64,000 nt of DNA, taken from Streptomyces sp. NBC_00878 (GTDB lineage: Bacteria; Actinomycetota; Actinomycetes; Streptomycetales; Streptomycetaceae). Location of the stretch: assembly GCF_026341515.1 (NCBI RefSeq), contig NZ_JAPEOK010000001.1, forward strand, positions 806,001 through 870,000, written 5' to 3'. The notes below the pieces were generated by a model, which saw only the letters and a program-made list of their open reading frames with translations, was not told the origin of the DNA and made no database searches. Below are positions 62,215-64,000 of this stretch, piece after piece. The stretch's first letter is position 1; each line of letters begins with the position of its first letter. Made by a program: the position numbers and the translations under genes.

Positions 62215-62502
62215 ATGGCGTACGCGGTCATCGCCCGCTACCACTGCGAGCCCGCCGACGAGGCATCGGTGCGTGCCGCGCTGCTGAAGGCGCGCGGGCA
62301 CACCCGCGCCGAGCCGGCGAACCTGGCGTACGAGGTGCACGCCGAGGCGGACCGCCCGGGGAGCTTCGTGCTGTACGAGCAGTACACCGACCGGGCCGGA
62401 TTCGACGCGCACAGGGCCACCGAGCACTTCGACGAACTCATCGTGGGGACGGTGTGGCCGCTGCTGACGGAGCGGACGGTGACCTTCGCCGAGGTCCTGT
62501 AA
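62215..62502 (+). CDS. antibiotic biosynthesis monooxygenase (ABM) domain protein
   Basis: 95-aa ferredoxin-like alpha/beta dimer: VIARYHCEPADEASVRAALL, TRAEPANLAYEVHAEADRPGSFVLYEQYTDRAGFDAHRATEHF. Family members are cofactor-free quinone-forming monooxygenases (ActVA-Orf6, YgiN) or haem-degrading IsdG types. GAGGAG 9 bp before the ATG. It stands alone between two minus-strand operons; it may act on a quinol or a haem-like substrate made nearby. Confidence 0.92.
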   Translation: MAYAVIARYHCEPADEASVRAALLKARGHTRAEPANLAYEVHAEADRPGSFVLYEQYTDRAGFDAHRATEHFDELIVGTVWPLLTERTVTFAEVL

Positions 62503-62559
62503 GGCCGTGCCCCGCCGGGAAGCGCGGGCGCTCTTCCCGGCCGTATCGGGGCCATCGGC

Positions 62560-63600
62560 TCAGAACTCGTTGCCCCAGCAGTAGCGGGCGACGGTCTCCA
62601 CCAGGACCAGCTTGCGGCGCTGGTCCTCGGCGCTCAGCAGGGGCCGGGCGGCCGAGTCGGCGAAGCCGCGGGACGGTGCGACGGCCATGTCCTCGATGTC
62701 CTTGACCTCGGCCCCGGCGTCGAGGCGGGCCAACACCGTGTCGATGTCCTCCAGTTCGGGCACGGCCGGGTCCACCACGCCCAGGCAGGCGTCCCGGTCC
62801 TCGGGCAGCGCCCTGAGCAGGTCCAGCTCGGCGGCGGTGCCTTTGTCGTACGGCAGGATCCAGCGGTCGGCCGGGACCTCGCCGAACAGGCTCTCGGCCC
62901 CGGCCCGGTCCACCACCGCGGGCGCCGCCCAGCCCGGGCAGAGGCCGATGCGCACGCCTGTCGGTCGCACGTCGAGGCGTACGGCCTGTGCCTCCACGGC
63001 CAGTGCGTCCACGAAGGAGAGCGGGCCGGGCTCGGCCGGGTCGGCGGCGACCTGGCCGAGGAGGAGCGGGTTGTTCAGCTGGATCAGCCGGACGCCCCGG
63101 GAGACCAGCAGCTCGATCTCCGCGTGGATGATCTCCGCGAGGGCCTCGCCGAGTTCGCGGGCCGAGGCCGGGCCGCCGGAGCCGACCAGCTCCGGGGCGA
63201 AGGTGGTCGCGGCCAGGTAGGCCGGTGACGGCAGTGAGACCTTGGGCGCGATCACCGTCAGGTCCGCGATCCGCCCGGCCCAGTCGGCCGGCAGCGGGCC
63301 GTTGGCCTTGGGCAGGGACTCCGCCACCCAGCGGGGCAGCCCGTCGGCGGTCCGCTCCTCCGTACGCCGGAAGCCGGAGACTGCGTCGAGGACGGCACCG
63401 CGGAAGTCCTCGCGGGGGAAGTCGCCGTCGGTGACGACCGTGGAGCGCAGCCTGCGCTGGTAGGCCACCGCCTCCTCGACCGCGGCGAGTTCGGCCTTGT
63501 GCAGGGCCTCGGGGTCGCCCGCTGCCCGGGCCGCGAGGAGTTCGGTGGGGCGGACCAGGCTGCCGTGGTGGTCGATGCGGTAGTTGAAGGTGTCCGCCAT
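62560..63600 (-). CDS. MetE C-terminal-like (cobalamin-independent) methyltransferase-family protein
   Basis: 346-aa TIM-barrel protein of the MetE catalytic-domain family (also methylthiol transferase-like). HHGSLVRPTELLAARAAGD, VTDGDFPRED, PKVSLPSPAYLAATTF, RLIQLNNPLLLG, VRIGLCPGWAAP and the end YCWGNEF. Of the MetE zinc ligands, Cys in GLCPGW and Cys in RYCWG are present; the His of the HxC motif is not (RIGLC). Short relative to MetE (about 750), as expected for the stand-alone family, which acts on varied methyl or thiol donors. GGAGG before the ATG; preceded within 3 bp by a GlcG/HbpS gene. Confidence 0.88.
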   Translation of the reverse strand: MADTFNYRIDHHGSLVRPTELLAARAAGDPEALHKAELAAVEEAVAYQRRLRSTVVTDGDFPREDFRGAVLDAVSGFRRTEERTADGLPRWVAESLPKANGPLPADWAGRIADLTVIAPKVSLPSPAYLAATTFAPELVGSGGPASARELGEALAEIIHAEIELLVSRGVRLIQLNNPLLLGQVAADPAEPGPLSFVDALAVEAQAVRLDVRPTGVRIGLCPGWAAPAVVDRAGAESLFGEVPADRWILPYDKGTAAELDLLRALPEDRDACLGVVDPAVPELEDIDTVLARLDAGAEVKDIEDMAVAPSRGFADSAARPLLSAEDQRRKLVLVETVARYCWGNEF

Positions 63601-63603
63601 GAC

Positions 63604-64000
63604 TCAGGCCTCCTTTTCCGTGGTCCCGGCCTGTTCCGTAGCCCCGGCGGGCTTGCCCGCGACGCCCCACGCCGCGAACTCCAGCTCGTAGCCGAGGGAT
63701 TCGAGTACGTCGTCGGCGACCTGCTGGTCCTCGTCGGCGGTGCCGCCCGCGATGCCGAGGCCGCCGATGATCTCGCCGTCCTTCTTGATGGTGACGCTGC
63801 CCTCGGTGGCCATGATCGGCAGGGCCGCGCCCGGGAGTTGGGACAGCTGGGCGAAGAAGACCGGCTGGCTCTCCTGCCACTTCTTCAGCATCTTGCCGGG
63901 CCGCTGCATCACGGCCGCGGTGTACGCCTTGGCGCGGGCGATGTCCGGCGTCAGCGGGCGGGCGCCGTCCGAGCGGCGGACGCTGATGACGAAGCCGCCC
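63604..64000 (-). CDS. GlcG/HbpS-like protein (partial)
   Basis: Heme-binding/GlcG (DUF336) family, of which the last 131 codons are in the window; the start lies beyond the right edge. Visible: GFVISVRRSDGARPLTPDIARAKAYTAAV, PVFFAQLSQLPGAALPIMATEGSVTIKKDGEIIGGLGIAGG (the family core), and DDVLESLGYELEF, then a Glu/Thr-rich tail. Two-domain relatives bind haem or small organic acids. The stop is 3 bp before the MetE-like start, so the two are co-transcribed. Confidence 0.85.
   Translation of the reverse strand, partial: GGFVISVRRSDGARPLTPDIARAKAYTAAVMQRPGKMLKKWQESQPVFFAQLSQLPGAALPIMATEGSVTIKKDGEIIGGLGIAGGTADEDQQVADDVLESLGYELEFAAWGVAGKPAGATEQAGTTEKEA

Overview
The window is high-GC actinobacterial DNA, almost certainly a Streptomyces chromosome. 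The signs are strong codon-position GC bias, frequent GTG and TTG starts, a mycothiol-type formaldehyde dehydrogenase, actinobacterial GlgA/GlgC, a wax-ester synthase, an Rpf-LysM-M23 wall hydrolase, and dispersed intergenic repeats of a kind I associate with Streptomyces. No rRNA, tRNA, CRISPR array, prophage or large biosynthetic cluster was seen. Most genes are ordinary metabolic or regulatory genes.

Left part (1-26 kb). A carbohydrate ABC importer (lipoprotein binding protein plus two permeases) diverges from a LacI repressor over a region with a perfect 13-bp inverted repeat. It is followed by a secreted GH29 alpha-L-fucosidase and a secreted GH20 beta-N-acetylhexosaminidase; a secreted GH92 alpha-mannosidase lies at 15.5-17.9 kb. 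Together they look like a glycoprotein-glycan foraging set. Between them are a 57-aa peptide gene with a GNAT acetyltransferase whose start codon lies in an 18-bp perfect hairpin, a mycothiol-dependent formaldehyde detoxification pair, a degenerate HD-domain protein, two SDRs (one with a zinc ribbon) and a WS/DGAT. glgC/glgA, an FhuF-like iron-sulfur protein, a DMT transporter, the wall hydrolase and gnd (with a 25-bp perfect terminator hairpin) complete this part.

Middle part (26-46 kb). Small regulatory modules with visible operators: an XRE-cupin regulator and an alpha/beta hydrolase share a TTGCC-N5-GGCAA site; a TetR regulator faces an FAD monooxygenase-SDR operon over two copies of a TAGGTC/GACCTA-type site. 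A class II aldolase/RidA/esterase group follows. An Lrp regulator diverges from an operon of acyl-CoA dehydrogenase, 3-hydroxyacyl-CoA dehydrogenase and the E1alpha, E1beta and E2 subunits of a branched-chain 2-oxoacid dehydrogenase (no E3), probably for branched-chain amino acid breakdown. After an ABC exporter and a YbhN-like membrane protein there is a 182-bp MITE-like element and a gene-poor stretch.

Right part (46-64 kb). An IclR regulator and a homogentisate operon (dioxygenase, a conserved unknown protein, fumarylacetoacetase) carry the same CCGATTATCGG palindrome just upstream of a TACTAT -10 box. The unknown middle gene sits where a maleylacetoacetate isomerase would be expected and is the best candidate here for an undescribed function. 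The end of the window holds an enoyl-CoA hydratase, an MscS channel, a FGGY kinase and a five-gene operon (aldehyde dehydrogenase, L-2-hydroxyglutarate oxidase-like enzyme, amidohydrolase, TPP enzyme, Ldh-type dehydrogenase) whose enzyme types suggest oxidation-decarboxylation-oxidation of an unidentified 2-hydroxyacid, followed by a MetE-like enzyme and a GlcG/HbpS-like protein cut by the window edge.
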